From NCBI GenBank assembly GCA_036960175.1, contig JBALWH010000012.1, positions 1 through 64,000 of the forward strand: DNA of 64,000 bases, written 5' to 3'. This DNA comes from Motiliproteus sp036960175 (GTDB lineage: Bacteria; Pseudomonadota; Gammaproteobacteria; Pseudomonadales; Balneatricaceae). Each line of letters starts with the position of its first letter. Position 1 is the first letter of the stretch. Below, piece after piece: positions 8,857-17,638 of this stretch. The notes beneath the pieces were generated by a model that made no database searches, had not been told where the DNA came from, and saw nothing but the letters and a program-made list of their open reading frames with translations. A program made the translations under genes and the position numbers.

Positions 8857-9729
8857 ATGAAACACCTGATATCGCGGTATTTCCAAATTACACTGCTATC
8901 TGTATTTATTAGCTTCACATTCAACACGGCAGTGGCTGCAACTAAGTCGACCAGCCCAGAACTGATACGACAAAAACTTGATTTAATGGAACGGATGATC
9001 AGCCAATCCTCGCGCTCCGAGAAAATCAACCAAGGCCCCGACGGTCTTGCCAAACAACAGTTACAACAAGCTCAGGATCAGATGGCGTTAGCCGAACAGG
9101 CGCTGAAGTCAGGTCAAACCAAACTCGCATCAAAATATATTGAACAGGCCATGCTGTTTTATGCCACCGCCACGGGCAAGGTCGCCGATGCCACTGACAA
9201 AGGTGATGCCCAGGCAACTCGTTATAAAGAACTATCAGTCAGCATCGAATCATTCCGACTCTATGTTGATCGCGCCATCTCTAAAAGCCACGAACCTAAC
9301 CCACTGGACACCGAAAACCTGCAACACCTGATGCAGCTGGCCACCCACCTCGGCAATCAAAAAAACTATGGCGCCGCCAACGAAGTGCTGAACGAAGGCT
9401 ATATGATGACGATTATGGCGGTGTCTGCTCTTAAAGGCGGTACTACCATCGTGTACTCTCAGGACTTCGACACACCTGAAGAGGAATACCATTATCAACT
9501 GGAACGTTATAAGAGTTTGCAACGGTTACTAAAAATGGTCAGCCCCGGCGACAAACTGCCAAGCAAGTACTCCTGGGCGCAAAAACCTCTGGAATCCAGT
9601 CGCGAAGCCTACCAAGAATCGACAAAATTGGCGCAACGAAAGGCCCACAAAGAAGCTCTGGAGGTCATCGGTCAGGCCAGCAAAAAGCTAACCCAAGTAT
9701 TGCGAGTTCTGGGCCTGCCAATATCCTAA
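8857..9729 (+). CDS. Exported helical protein of unknown function
   Basis: 290 residues. A signal peptide ending near AVAA (about residue 28) is followed by an almost entirely alpha-helical, Gln/Ala-rich body (KQQLQQAQDQMALAEQAL, ASKYIEQAMLFYATATG) suggestive of TPR-like or coiled-coil packing. No catalytic motif is visible and I do not recognise the family. It is divergent from the PilJ-like gene and 107 bp upstream of a DUF4136 lipoprotein, so it may belong to an envelope-associated pair. Confidence 0.7.
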   Translation: MKHLISRYFQITLLSVFISFTFNTAVAATKSTSPELIRQKLDLMERMISQSSRSEKINQGPDGLAKQQLQQAQDQMALAEQALKSGQTKLASKYIEQAMLFYATATGKVADATDKGDAQATRYKELSVSIESFRLYVDRAISKSHEPNPLDTENLQHLMQLATHLGNQKNYGAANEVLNEGYMMTIMAVSALKGGTTIVYSQDFDTPEEEYHYQLERYKSLQRLLKMVSPGDKLPSKYSWAQKPLESSREAYQESTKLAQRKAHKEALEVIGQASKKLTQVLRVLGLPIS

Positions 9730-9836
9730 ACAGATCATTATTTTTCGAACTACCATTACCTTATCAATTTGTTAGGAACTTGTTGTTAACCGGCAAGTCT
9801 ACTCGGACTGCTCAACAATGATGATGGAGACAAAGG

Positions 9837-10439
9837 ATGACCAAATACATCCTGACAGCACTGATAACCCTGAGCTTGGCCGGTTGTAATGCTCTGGCGG
9901 TATCAACTAATCACGACCCCTACGCGAAGTTTTCAGACTACAAATCCTTTGACTGGATGAAGGAAAGTAAACTCGGCGACGGCAAACCCAACCCCAAGCG
10001 GGACCTCTTGGTGCGGCAGCTACAATTTGTACTGGAACGTGAACTCAAAGCTAAAGGGGTACAAAAACAAACGAAAAGCCCAGATATATTGATCGGCTAT
10101 TACGGTCATAAAGAAGATAGAAGTAACAGTATCGAAACTGAACGGGCTAATTACTGGGGCACTCGGGACCGTTACGATTACTACCAGCGTACCGGACAGG
10201 ACCTAGGCAGCCGCTACGTTCCACCCAAGCCTGTAGATCGTGGTGGTTACACACGCACCTACGAAACCCAGACCATCGAATACAGCCTGGGAACACTAAT
10301 CATCGATTTTTTCGATGCCAAATCTAAACAGATCATCTGGTCTGCGACCTTGCAAGGCATCCTCGATAAACAAGATTTGCCTAAACAGCTGGAACAAGGC
10401 CTGGTGGATGCGATTAAGAAATTTCCACCGAAAAAATAA
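9837..10439 (+). CDS. DUF4136-type outer-membrane lipoprotein
   Basis: 200 residues. The lipobox LAGC gives an acylated cysteine at about residue 17. The body matches the DUF4136 pattern: an early YxxFSDYKSFDW segment, a DILIGYYG strand and a final TLIIDFFDAKSKQIIWSATLQG segment near the C-terminus. The cellular role of this family is not established. GGAG lies seven bases before the ATG, and a strong terminator follows the stop, closing this transcription unit. Confidence 0.82.
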   Translation: MTKYILTALITLSLAGCNALAVSTNHDPYAKFSDYKSFDWMKESKLGDGKPNPKRDLLVRQLQFVLERELKAKGVQKQTKSPDILIGYYGHKEDRSNSIETERANYWGTRDRYDYYQRTGQDLGSRYVPPKPVDRGGYTRTYETQTIEYSLGTLIIDFFDAKSKQIIWSATLQGILDKQDLPKQLEQGLVDAIKKFPPKK

Positions 10440-10459
10440 CCTTCCGGCATAACAACACT

Positions 10460-10484
10460 GAACCCGTTTTTAACGGGTTCTTTC
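10460..10484 (+). terminator. Rho-independent terminator after DUF4136 gene
   Basis: GAACCCGTT at 10460-10468 pairs with AACGGGTTC around a short T loop, followed by TTTCT. Compact, GC-capped stem 20 bp after the stop. Confidence 0.85.
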
Positions 10485-10542
10485 TATCTATTGACACAAA
10501 GAAGCATAAATATCGACAGCTGGCTGCGAACAACACCAAGCA

Positions 10543-11292
10543 TCAAGCAAGGGAAAATAACTGCTCCAGACGTATCAAGCTCAGATAGCCTTCTTTCTTT
10601 TTCACCAAGCCTAAAAATCGCTTACTGCTAAGACAAGCACCGGTATCGATATAACAGCAGTTAAAACGACGCTGAGGATGTGGCACCACGGTATGACCGT
10701 GCACCGTTAGATCAATATTCGCAATGGTGCCTCCAGCACCGGGATCACGAGCACTGCGAGACCATAGCGCATCGTAACGAGCGGCCTGCCCGAGCATTTC
10801 TGGATTGCTAAGAACCGCTTCTATCTGGCTCCAGTCTTTGCTGGGGCATTCAGCATGGATAAGCCCAACACGCCGTCCATCTCGCAGAGCAACTTCGATA
10901 CTCCAGGGCATCTCCCGTTGCTGCTGTTCCAGTAGCGCACAGAAAGCCGGATTGGTCTGAAAAAATTTCCGGCCATCGGCAACCCAGCGCTTACCACCAT
11001 TATTCATCCACATGGCAATGTCTTTATCGTCATCGCTGCTGTAGGCGCTGAACATCATCGCTTCATGGTTACCACGAACGGCATGAAACCAATGTTTATC
11101 CAGCAACTCAAAAGCGATTTGGGAATCTTCTCCCCGGTCAATCAAATCTCCCACCGAAAACAACCGGTCGCAAGCCGGATCGAAAGACACCGATGCCATA
11201 GACTGAAACAGTTCGTCCACCTGACCATGAAGATCACCACAGACAAAATCCCGTCCTTCATGATTGGCACTAAAGCGCTGAAGATAGTTCAT
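10543..11292 (-). CDS. PPP-family serine/threonine (lambda-type) phosphatase
   Basis: 249 residues. All metal-binding signatures of the calcineurin-like PPP superfamily are present in order: GDLHG (about 19-23), GDLIDRG (about 47-53), RGNHE (about 73-77) and HGHT near the C-terminal third (VHGHTVVPHP). Length and spacing match the small bacterial/phage protein phosphatases such as PrpA, PrpB and lambda PP. It is expected to be a cytoplasmic Mn-dependent protein phosphatase; the substrate is unknown, and diadenosine-polyphosphate hydrolysis (ApaH-like) is an alternative. It appears to be a single-gene unit. Confidence 0.88.
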   Translation of the reverse strand: MNYLQRFSANHEGRDFVCGDLHGQVDELFQSMASVSFDPACDRLFSVGDLIDRGEDSQIAFELLDKHWFHAVRGNHEAMMFSAYSSDDDKDIAMWMNNGGKRWVADGRKFFQTNPAFCALLEQQQREMPWSIEVALRDGRRVGLIHAECPSKDWSQIEAVLSNPEMLGQAARYDALWSRSARDPGAGGTIANIDLTVHGHTVVPHPQRRFNCCYIDTGACLSSKRFLGLVKKKEGYLSLIRLEQLFSLA

Positions 11293-11355
11293 ATAATCCA
11301 GTTGAATTACTTATTGTGACTTTTACCTGCTCTAAATAGACCGCTCCATCAGAGC

Positions 11356-11457
11356 CTAGTTGCACACAGAAACAACCACCTGAGTCGCTGCAAATATATA
11401 CCCTACAAGACCAATCATGACAGCGAAAATAACGGCTAAAACCTGAACATCATTCAT
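11356..11457 (-). CDS. Possible 33-residue single-pass membrane peptide
   Basis: A short minus-strand frame reads MNDVQVLAVIFAVMIGLVGY and then IFAATQVVVSVCN before a TAG stop. Almost the whole peptide is one hydrophobic helix with a charged N-terminus, like known bacterial small membrane proteins. The start lacks a good ribosome-binding site, so expression is uncertain. It fills an otherwise gene-free gap between the phosphatase and the DUF5610 gene. Confidence 0.35.
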   Translation of the reverse strand: MNDVQVLAVIFAVMIGLVGYIFAATQVVVSVCN

Positions 11458-11644
11458 ACAGACAAATTCGTAGCATTCATCCTAGCCTATCGACCATCAA
11501 TAACACATTGAAATAATGGGTGCCGTTTTAGCCTCAACATTCAAAGCTGAAAATGATTCACAAGGGCATTTTTACGATAAATATTTTCCTTATCCCGCCG
11601 ATAACTATAAGGCTGAATTGCGACACCCCTGGGAGGGTTTAATT

Positions 11645-12811
11645 ATGTATGTATCTTTCAATAGCCAGGAATCTTATTTCCGCCAACAATCTTATGTCCT
11701 GACGTCCAACGGTCATGGAGAGGGGCGTGATAATAAAAGCGATTCGGTTTCTGCCACCGATCACATGCTGAACAAACTGGCTGAAAAAATCCCAGGAATG
11801 AGCAGCAGTGAGATGAAATCTCTCAGCGCCGATCAGTTTTCACCCGAAAAAGTTGCGGACCGTATTGCCGACTTCGTCTCTCAAGGACTCGAACAGGCCC
11901 GCCGCGATGGCAAGTCCGAAGGTGAGATTCAAAAACTTTATGAACAAGCAGTAAAAGGTATCGAGCAAGGGTTTAGTGAAGCCAAAGACATTCTGAAAGA
12001 TATGAACCTGCTTAGCGACGATATCGAAGCCACCATTGATACCACTATCGATCTGACAATGCAGAAGATCGATGCCCTAAACCCAGCACCTGTAGATAAA
12101 CCCCAAGGACCGACCAGCACCAGCATGCTGGCGGCGGAACGTTACAGCGAATCCGAAAGTTTCTCACTAAAGTTGCGTACTCAGGACGGCGACAAAGTAG
12201 TGATTAAGTTCAACAACGCCAGCAGCTATGAGTCCAGCTTTGGTGCTTATGATGATGGTGAAGGAAACAGCGCCACATCCTTCAGTATCGATCGTTCGGA
12301 AAGCAGCAACTTCAAGTTTTCAGTGAAAGGCGAGCTGGACGAAGGTGAAATAGATGCCATTCAGAACCTGATCAAAGATGTCAGCCTGATCGCCGATGAT
12401 TTCTTTGATGGGGATATACAGGCAGCTTTTGATCAAGCCAGTGAGTTTCAGATGGATAAAACCGAACTGGCCTCCATGCATCTGAAATTAACCCAGTCAC
12501 AAGAATACAGCGCCGTGTCCGCCTATCAGCAAGTACAGGATATGGGTGCGCAACCCGCCGCGCCGAAATTGGGACACATGCTGCAAGACCTGAAAGACAA
12601 TTTCAGCAACCCTGCTCTGGGCTTTCTGCAATCTCCCTTTGGACTTGGCCAGGATCTGCTGGCCAACCTGATTCCTCAGGACACTCGTTATCAGCAGGCC
12701 GAACCGGAGCAACAATCTCAGTTCGACCGTAACCTGATGACTATGCGGGATATGCTTTCGACCCTCTCTGAGCCAAAACATCCTGACCATTTTAAATCTG
12801 ACGACGACTAA
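11645..12811 (+). CDS. DUF5610-domain protein
   Basis: About 388 residues, no signal peptide or membrane helix. Residues about 65-140 (FSPEKVADRIADFVSQGLEQ and GIEQGFSEAKDIL) match the DUF5610 pattern, which occurs in gammaproteobacterial proteins of unknown function. The rest is acidic, Ser/Asp/Gln-rich and probably flexible. The frame is open from 11516, but the ATG at 11645 is preceded by GGGAGGG and gives a sensible N-terminus (MYVSFNSQESYF), so I start there. Genes after it run in the opposite direction. Confidence 0.75.
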   Translation: MYVSFNSQESYFRQQSYVLTSNGHGEGRDNKSDSVSATDHMLNKLAEKIPGMSSSEMKSLSADQFSPEKVADRIADFVSQGLEQARRDGKSEGEIQKLYEQAVKGIEQGFSEAKDILKDMNLLSDDIEATIDTTIDLTMQKIDALNPAPVDKPQGPTSTSMLAAERYSESESFSLKLRTQDGDKVVIKFNNASSYESSFGAYDDGEGNSATSFSIDRSESSNFKFSVKGELDEGEIDAIQNLIKDVSLIADDFFDGDIQAAFDQASEFQMDKTELASMHLKLTQSQEYSAVSAYQQVQDMGAQPAAPKLGHMLQDLKDNFSNPALGFLQSPFGLGQDLLANLIPQDTRYQQAEPEQQSQFDRNLMTMRDMLSTLSEPKHPDHFKSDDD

Positions 12812-12864
12812 CCGGGTTTTCTCAGGCCCCTTGCCAGCGCCTGAAGCAGCTTATCCGTCAAAAA

Positions 12865-13140
12865 TCAGTGGGGGAAAATACTATCTCCCTGTTGGTCGAT
12901 GGTCATCTTGGCCTTATAGAGCGTAATCTCAATACACTCATCAAGCTCCATAACCAGATCACAGCGTACGAACTGATGCTCTTTATCGCCCTTGGTAATC
13001 AACGCGGCAATACGGAACTGTCCATCTGCTTTCTGCGGTGTCGGTAAGATATTGTAACCGTTGTATTCCACAGGATCTGCGTTAATCACGGGCGCTTCGT
13101 CGGCGCCGAAAAGTGATTTAATTGATGAAAAAAAACCCAT
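12865..13140 (-). CDS. HlyU-family (PF10115-type) small protein
   Basis: 91 residues. The pattern MGFFSSIKSLFG...VEYNGYNI..TPQ...GQFRIAALITK and the ending KAKMTIDQQGDSIF match the small proteobacterial family named after HlyU. The family name implies transcriptional activation, but this short version has no visible HTH and its biochemical role is unclear. It lies 12 bp downstream of a TerB-like gene on the same strand, so the two are very likely co-transcribed. Confidence 0.75.
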   Translation of the reverse strand: MGFFSSIKSLFGADEAPVINADPVEYNGYNILPTPQKADGQFRIAALITKGDKEHQFVRCDLVMELDECIEITLYKAKMTIDQQGDSIFPH

Positions 13141-13152
13141 AATAATTCTCTG

Positions 13153-13623
13153 TTACGAAAAGGAATCGACCTGAAATTGTACCTTCAATTTGCGCTGAAT
13201 AAAGTCTGTGTGGGATACATAAATTAAGTCCGCCACCTTGCGAATCAAATAATCTTCGTACTTATCCAGCTCACCATCAGAAAAGGCTACTTGCCACATG
13301 GATTCAATCAACAACAATTTCTGAGGATAATCGTAAGTCTCATTAACCAGCGCTGTAAACTGGTGCATCGAGATAGACGCTTCCACCTCACTGCGGGCCA
13401 GGTTAAGCAGCTCATTCAAATCTTTTTCGCACAGATCAAATTGTTTTTTCAGTGCTGCAGCAATACTGCTCTGTTCCTGCTCGTCCATCTGAAAGTCAGC
13501 CCGTGACACTTCAAATAACAAAGCAGCCGTGGCTAAGCTGATGGCCTGCTGCTGTCGTTGCGGGGATGACGATTCAGCAACATTCATATGGGAGGCGAAA
13601 AACTGCTTAATGGTAACTAGCAC
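13153..13623 (-). CDS. TerB-like domain protein
   Basis: 156 residues with a GTG start (AGGA about 11 bases upstream). The helical core contains the TerB-type acidic pairs: EVSRADFQMDEQEQSSI at about 37-53 and VAFSDGELDKYEDYLIRKVA at about 112-131. This repeat of a D/E-rich loop before a helix is typical of the tellurite-resistance TerB fold, thought to bind divalent metal. Stand-alone TerB proteins are usually not tellurite-resistance determinants. First gene of a two-gene operon with the HlyU-like protein. Confidence 0.78.
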   Translation of the reverse strand: MLVTIKQFFASHMNVAESSSPQRQQQAISLATAALLFEVSRADFQMDEQEQSSIAAALKKQFDLCEKDLNELLNLARSEVEASISMHQFTALVNETYDYPQKLLLIESMWQVAFSDGELDKYEDYLIRKVADLIYVSHTDFIQRKLKVQFQVDSFS

Positions 13624-13746
13624 TATTTGTTAATTCCTAGTTAAAAAACAAACTGAATATTGATCATATCTACAAACAGCTAATTAGATATTTTTCGTTT
13701 TCAAAATTAACCTGCCGCAATCATCAAATCGCAACATAACGCTATT

Positions 13747-13977
13747 ATGCTCACCATGCCAATCAATCAACGGATGAAGAACAGCATGATGCAATCATAT
13801 GACGGCTGCGATACCAGCTTTAACCCTTCTATCGCCGAAGTAGCATTAGACATCGACACCAAAAATAATTCTGTTACCCTCAGTGGAACAAAGTATAGCT
13901 TTTCTACACCACTGGAGATGGAGTCTTTTCTGCAAACATTGTGGGACGCTGAAGTCCCCCGCCAAACCAAAGCCTAG
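13747..13977 (+). CDS. Small hypothetical protein
   Basis: Up to 76 residues, not recognised. The C-terminal half (EVALDIDTKNNSVTLSGTKYS, then MESFLQTLWDAE) looks like a real beta-strand/helix protein rather than a chance frame, and the stop lies inside a terminator-like structure. The start is uncertain: several in-frame ATGs exist at the N-terminus and none has a clear ribosome-binding site. Confidence 0.5.
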   Translation: MLTMPINQRMKNSMMQSYDGCDTSFNPSIAEVALDIDTKNNSVTLSGTKYSFSTPLEMESFLQTLWDAEVPRQTKA

Positions 13978-13991
13978 GTTGGGTTTTTTTC
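13962..13991 (+). terminator. Probable terminator after small hypothetical gene
   Basis: CCAAACC pairs with GGTTGG (one bulge) around the stop-codon region, followed immediately by a run of seven T. Modest stem, good T-tract. Confidence 0.5.
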
Positions 13992-14168
13992 ATCACTCAT
14001 AGTAAGCAAATACTCGTGCTAAAACCCTATTTATAGCCGTTCCCAGATAACAAGTTGTCATCAGCAAGCGCTACAACCAATACACTGAACCAGCCAGATT
14101 TTAGCCAAAAACTAGCCAGAAAGCACTCTAAGCCCCTATACTGTCAACCGTCCCTCCGTGCGGAAGTT

Positions 14169-15443
14169 ATGATGTTAATTGAAAAAATATTATCCAAAAT
14201 AGGTGCCGATGGACCGGACAGCCTACTCGGGCTATTGCATAAAACAGCCCTGACATCCTTCGTGCTCATTCTAGCGGTCACCGGCTTCGGCATACATCAG
14301 GTTTATGAGTCTTATGTTGTCCGTAGTGCCGAAGAAGATGCGGTTAGGATCAGCAAGCTGATTTTGGCCCGTGAAGAAAACCTACTAATCGACAGTGACC
14401 ATATCAACGGTCACACCCGCCAGCTCAACTCAGAAGGTTTCCTAAAATTGGACCAGGCACTGCGAGTCTTTTTGCAGCCATTCAGCATTCTAAAAATCAA
14501 AGTATTTAATACCGACGGCATCATAATTTACAGCACTGACCCCACTATTATCGGCGAAGACTCCTCCGATAGCCCGCTATTGGCAAGATCACTACTGGGA
14601 GATGTCGACAGCAAGCTGCAAACTAAAGATTCTATGCATAACCTTAAGTTTGAGGAACAAAAAGCCATAGATGTCGTAGAGACCTATGTGCCAATTTACG
14701 ATCACCAACAAAACATCATTGGTAGCTTCGAACTCTATAAAGACATTACCTCTTACCGCCACGAAATAAGATCTGGGGTCATAACCTCCATTGCCATACT
14801 GGCAAGCATTTTAATTCTCATTTTTTCTATGTCGCACTTGGTATTGAGATTATCCTTCAAACAACTACGAGAGGCGCAACGGAAACTAGAACATCTTGCC
14901 AGCACCGATGTTCTCACTGGACTAATGAATCGGCGCGAAATAATGAACCGTTCCGAATTAGAATTTATACGCCACAAACGGGCTTTCAACACTGATCCAG
15001 ATGCAGTTTTCTGCGTTATCATGATCGATATCGATCATTTCAAAAAAGTTAATGACCGCTACGGCCATCCCGCAGGCGACGAAGTATTAAGACGTTTTGC
15101 CTCCTTACTTACAGATCAGTTGCGTAGCTATAGCTTTCTGGGCCGCTACGGTGGTGAGGAATTTCTAATCCTATTACCGGATACCAACCGACAAGAAGCC
15201 ATGATGGTGGCCGAACGCTTGCGACTGGCCGTTAAGTACATGAAAATATCTGTTGAAGACAACGACTTAACTATTACTTTAAGTCTTGGGGTTTCAGCGG
15301 TCTCGAGTGATGATAAGGACTTTGATCAGATATTGCTGCGAGCCGACCACGCGCTGTATATGGCCAAAGAAGCGGGTCGTGACCAGGTCAAGATCGAAAT
15401 TAATCCAGGACTACCAGAACTGCAACGCAATGCAACAAACTAA
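14169..15443 (+). CDS. Membrane diguanylate cyclase (GGEEF) with extracytoplasmic sensor
   Basis: About 424 residues. Helix at about 18-40, an extracytoplasmic sensing region to about 198 with no domain I can name, a second helix at about 199-222, a short coiled linker, then a GGDEF domain from about 248 (STDVLTGLMNRRE). The active loop RYGGEEF at about 326-332 is intact. Unlike the two other cyclases here, the position five residues upstream reads RSYS rather than RxxD, so the I-site is missing and product inhibition is not expected. The frame is open from a TTG at 14055, but ATGATG at 14169 with GGAAG just upstream gives the better start. Confidence 0.88.
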   Translation: MMLIEKILSKIGADGPDSLLGLLHKTALTSFVLILAVTGFGIHQVYESYVVRSAEEDAVRISKLILAREENLLIDSDHINGHTRQLNSEGFLKLDQALRVFLQPFSILKIKVFNTDGIIIYSTDPTIIGEDSSDSPLLARSLLGDVDSKLQTKDSMHNLKFEEQKAIDVVETYVPIYDHQQNIIGSFELYKDITSYRHEIRSGVITSIAILASILILIFSMSHLVLRLSFKQLREAQRKLEHLASTDVLTGLMNRREIMNRSELEFIRHKRAFNTDPDAVFCVIMIDIDHFKKVNDRYGHPAGDEVLRRFASLLTDQLRSYSFLGRYGGEEFLILLPDTNRQEAMMVAERLRLAVKYMKISVEDNDLTITLSLGVSAVSSDDKDFDQILLRADHALYMAKEAGRDQVKIEINPGLPELQRNATN

Positions 15444-15478
15444 GTTTTAGCTCTGCTCATGGACCAATCAAACCCCTA

Positions 15479-16804
15479 CTAATCCGAGTTTGAAAAGATT
15501 GGCGAGCCAAAGAACTTGGCAGTCAACAATGGATTGGATGGAAAGTAAAAGTGTACATAGCTGGCGATCAGACCTGCATGCTGGTACAGGGTTTCTCCGG
15601 GCCTACGCCCATGTCGACGATCACTAACAGTAACCGGCTCCATACCACTTTCCATCCTAGAATGATGAAACACATGCCCACGAATGATCTGATCATCGAT
15701 AGTGACGCTGTGCTGGCCAAGTCCGGCCAAGTGTTCCAACATCTGGCCCCGCCCTGGCAGCAACCCCACCATCCGAGACTCGATGCCCGTACGATTTACC
15801 AGGCTGCCCAGCATGTACATCATGCCACCACATTCAGCCAATATTGATTTCCCCTCCGCATGAAACTCGCGAATGGACGCTTTCATGGTGATATTGGCAG
15901 CCAACTCTTCTAGATAAAGTTCTGGATAGCCGCCGGGAAACCAGAGGCTATCAACGTTAGGTAAGCATTGATCATGTAGCGGAGAAAAAAACACAACTTC
16001 CGCGCCCATAGATTCCAGTAATGTCAGGTTCGCATTGTATATAAATGCAAAGGCTTGGTCTCGCGCCACACCTATACGGATACCTTCCAGCAACGGAGGG
16101 ATCTGAGCCTGGGGTATATCAGTAAAGGTCACCGGGTCAGGCAGTTCGGTAATACCCGCCTGTTCTATAACCTTTGCCGCATCATCCAACTGCTGATCCA
16201 TCTTCGATAATTCGGTTTCGCGGAGCAAGTCCTGATGGCGATTGGAAATTTCAAAAGAAGAGGCGTATGGAATATGACCGAAATAGCCGATACCCTCCTG
16301 CAGCCGGGCTTTTAATAACGCTGGCTGATAATCGTCAGCAACCTGATTGACCAAAACACCGGCGATCGGCAGATCGGAACCAAGGGTTACCATGTCATCA
16401 ATAAAATCCTGTGATCTCTGGGTATTAGCAGAGCCATTCACAACTACCATCATCGGCACCCCAAACCGGGATGAAATCTCGCTGCATACCGGGTTGGTAT
16501 CGTAGAGTCCTATACTGCATTCGATGATGATCAGGTCAGCTTGCTGCGCCGCCTTGAACAAGAGGATCTGGCTACGGGTTACACCCACCATCCATAAGTC
16601 TAAGTTTTCCACCACATGACCACTGGCACATTGGTGAATATAAGGGTCCAAGAAGTCGGGACCGGCCTTAAATACCCGAACCTGACGCCCTTGGTTGCGG
16701 TGATATCTAGCCAATGCTGCGGTAACAGAGGTACGCCCCTGATTATGGCCAGGTGCGGCAATCAGGATGGCAGGACACTGCACTTTGCTGTGATCAGATT
16801 CCAT
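15479..16804 (-). CDS. cobB: Cobyrinate / hydrogenobyrinate a,c-diamide synthase
   Basis: 441 residues. The enzyme amidates side chains a and c of the corrin ring using glutamine and ATP. The N-terminal half is a DTBS-like ATPase with the modified P-loop APGHNQGRTS at about 17-26 and KAGPDFLDPY at about 46-55. The C-terminal half is a glutamine amidotransferase with the GGYPELYLEEL motif and the nucleophile in LAECGGMMYM. CbiA and CobB cannot be told apart by inspection. No other corrin gene is in the window and there is no obvious cobalamin riboswitch upstream, so it stands isolated, perhaps part of a scattered pathway or of corrinoid salvage. Confidence 0.9.
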   Translation of the reverse strand: MESDHSKVQCPAILIAAPGHNQGRTSVTAALARYHRNQGRQVRVFKAGPDFLDPYIHQCASGHVVENLDLWMVGVTRSQILLFKAAQQADLIIIECSIGLYDTNPVCSEISSRFGVPMMVVVNGSANTQRSQDFIDDMVTLGSDLPIAGVLVNQVADDYQPALLKARLQEGIGYFGHIPYASSFEISNRHQDLLRETELSKMDQQLDDAAKVIEQAGITELPDPVTFTDIPQAQIPPLLEGIRIGVARDQAFAFIYNANLTLLESMGAEVVFFSPLHDQCLPNVDSLWFPGGYPELYLEELAANITMKASIREFHAEGKSILAECGGMMYMLGSLVNRTGIESRMVGLLPGRGQMLEHLAGLGQHSVTIDDQIIRGHVFHHSRMESGMEPVTVSDRRHGRRPGETLYQHAGLIASYVHFYFPSNPLLTAKFFGSPIFSNSD

Positions 16805-16895
16805 TACAAACTCTCCGGCGGCAAGCCATCAAGTGTAGCAACTCCTTGGTCAAAAGGAAGTTGAAATATCATTGAATGTAAAGCGTTACAAAAAC

Positions 16896-17105
16896 TCAAG
16901 AAATACCCTTTTCTGCCTTATAGGCATCGACACAGTGACGGCAAATACAGCTACGCCGACGTTCGCTTTCGGGCACTTTTTCCAGCAACGGCTTAGGGAT
17001 ATTGGCGATAAAGCACCAGCAATCACCCCCTCTATTTTGCGGCATGTTCTGGCAACCGTTTTCATGCCCGCAGAGTGGACAACGTGTTTTATTTTCCAGG
17101 GTCAC
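16896..17105 (-). CDS. Cysteine-rich CWC-family small protein
   Basis: 69 residues with eight cysteines in paired arrangement: CPLCGHENGC near the N-terminus, GGDCWC in the middle (the Cys-Trp-Cys that names the family) and SCICRHC at the end. Probably binds zinc or another soft metal. Its ATG overlaps the stop of the upstream MerR gene by 4 bp (17102-17105), so the two are translationally coupled, which suggests a role in sensing or buffering the metal exported by the divergent transporter. That role is inference. Confidence 0.78.
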   Translation of the reverse strand: MTLENKTRCPLCGHENGCQNMPQNRGGDCWCFIANIPKPLLEKVPESERRRSCICRHCVDAYKAEKGIS

Positions 17106-17569
17106 TGTGGCTCAACTCCATGTCTATGATGGCAAAGTTGGTGATCTGCTAAAACAGACATCACCTGGCAGCTCCGTGTTTCTCCAGAATGACAGGCATC
17201 TATCATTGATCTTAACTCATCTCTAAGAGCGCTTAACTTGGAAATCTTGTGTTCAACCTCAAGAAGATGCTCCCTTGCTATATCATCTGCCCGGTGCAAC
17301 GTTTTGTCTTTGATGCCATCCTCGGTCGCGGAATGGTCATGCAAAGACAATAGCTCATGGATGGATTTGATCCCAAACCCCAAATCCCGCGCATGACAAA
17401 TAAACGTTAGATTCACTCGATGCGAGTCGCCATAGCGACGCTGGCCCCCTTCGGTTCTGCTGGGCGCTGACAAGAGCCCAATGCTCTCATAATAACGAAT
17501 AGTCGGTACTTTACACCCGGTCTTCTGAGCAAGCTGACCAATAGACATTAATCTGGAATTCATCGACAA
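17102..17569 (-). CDS. MerR-family metal-responsive regulator
   Basis: 155 residues. The N-terminal winged HTH (MSIGQLAQKTGCKVPTIRYY and GLL..P.RTEGGQRRY) is characteristic of the metal-sensing MerR branch, followed by a long dimerisation helix. The C-terminus is rich in possible ligands: CHSGETRSC and CHHRH. Cys and His together favour a Zn/Cd/Pb-type sensor over Cu, but this is inference. It faces a CDF transporter across a promoter with the typical 19-bp spacer and a perfect dyad. ATG at 17569 is used; starts a few codons further in are possible. Confidence 0.88.
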   Translation of the reverse strand: MSMNSRLMSIGQLAQKTGCKVPTIRYYESIGLLSAPSRTEGGQRRYGDSHRVNLTFICHARDLGFGIKSIHELLSLHDHSATEDGIKDKTLHRADDIAREHLLEVEHKISKLSALRDELRSMIDACHSGETRSCQVMSVLADHQLCHHRHGVEPQ

Positions 17570-17574
17570 ACCCC

Positions 17575-17605
17575 TTGAACCTCTAGCTACTAGAGGTTTT
17601 ATACT
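17575..17605 (+). promoter_or_regulatory. MerR-type promoter/operator of the CDF transporter
   Basis: -35 TTGAAC (17575-17580) and -10 TATACT (17600-17605) are separated by 19 bp, the over-long spacer that MerR activators correct by unwinding DNA. Inside it lies a perfect dyad, AACCTCTAG at 17578-17586 and CTAGAGGTT at 17590-17598, separated by CTA. Position and spacing fit exactly with the adjacent regulator gene acting on the plus-strand transporter. Confidence 0.88.
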
Positions 17606-17638
17606 GTCATTGTATCCCAGTTCTAATAAGGAATCCCT

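Noticed and set aside
16805..16895. Cobalamin riboswitch upstream of cobB
   Set aside because: The gap is under 100 bp and lacks the B12-box pattern.
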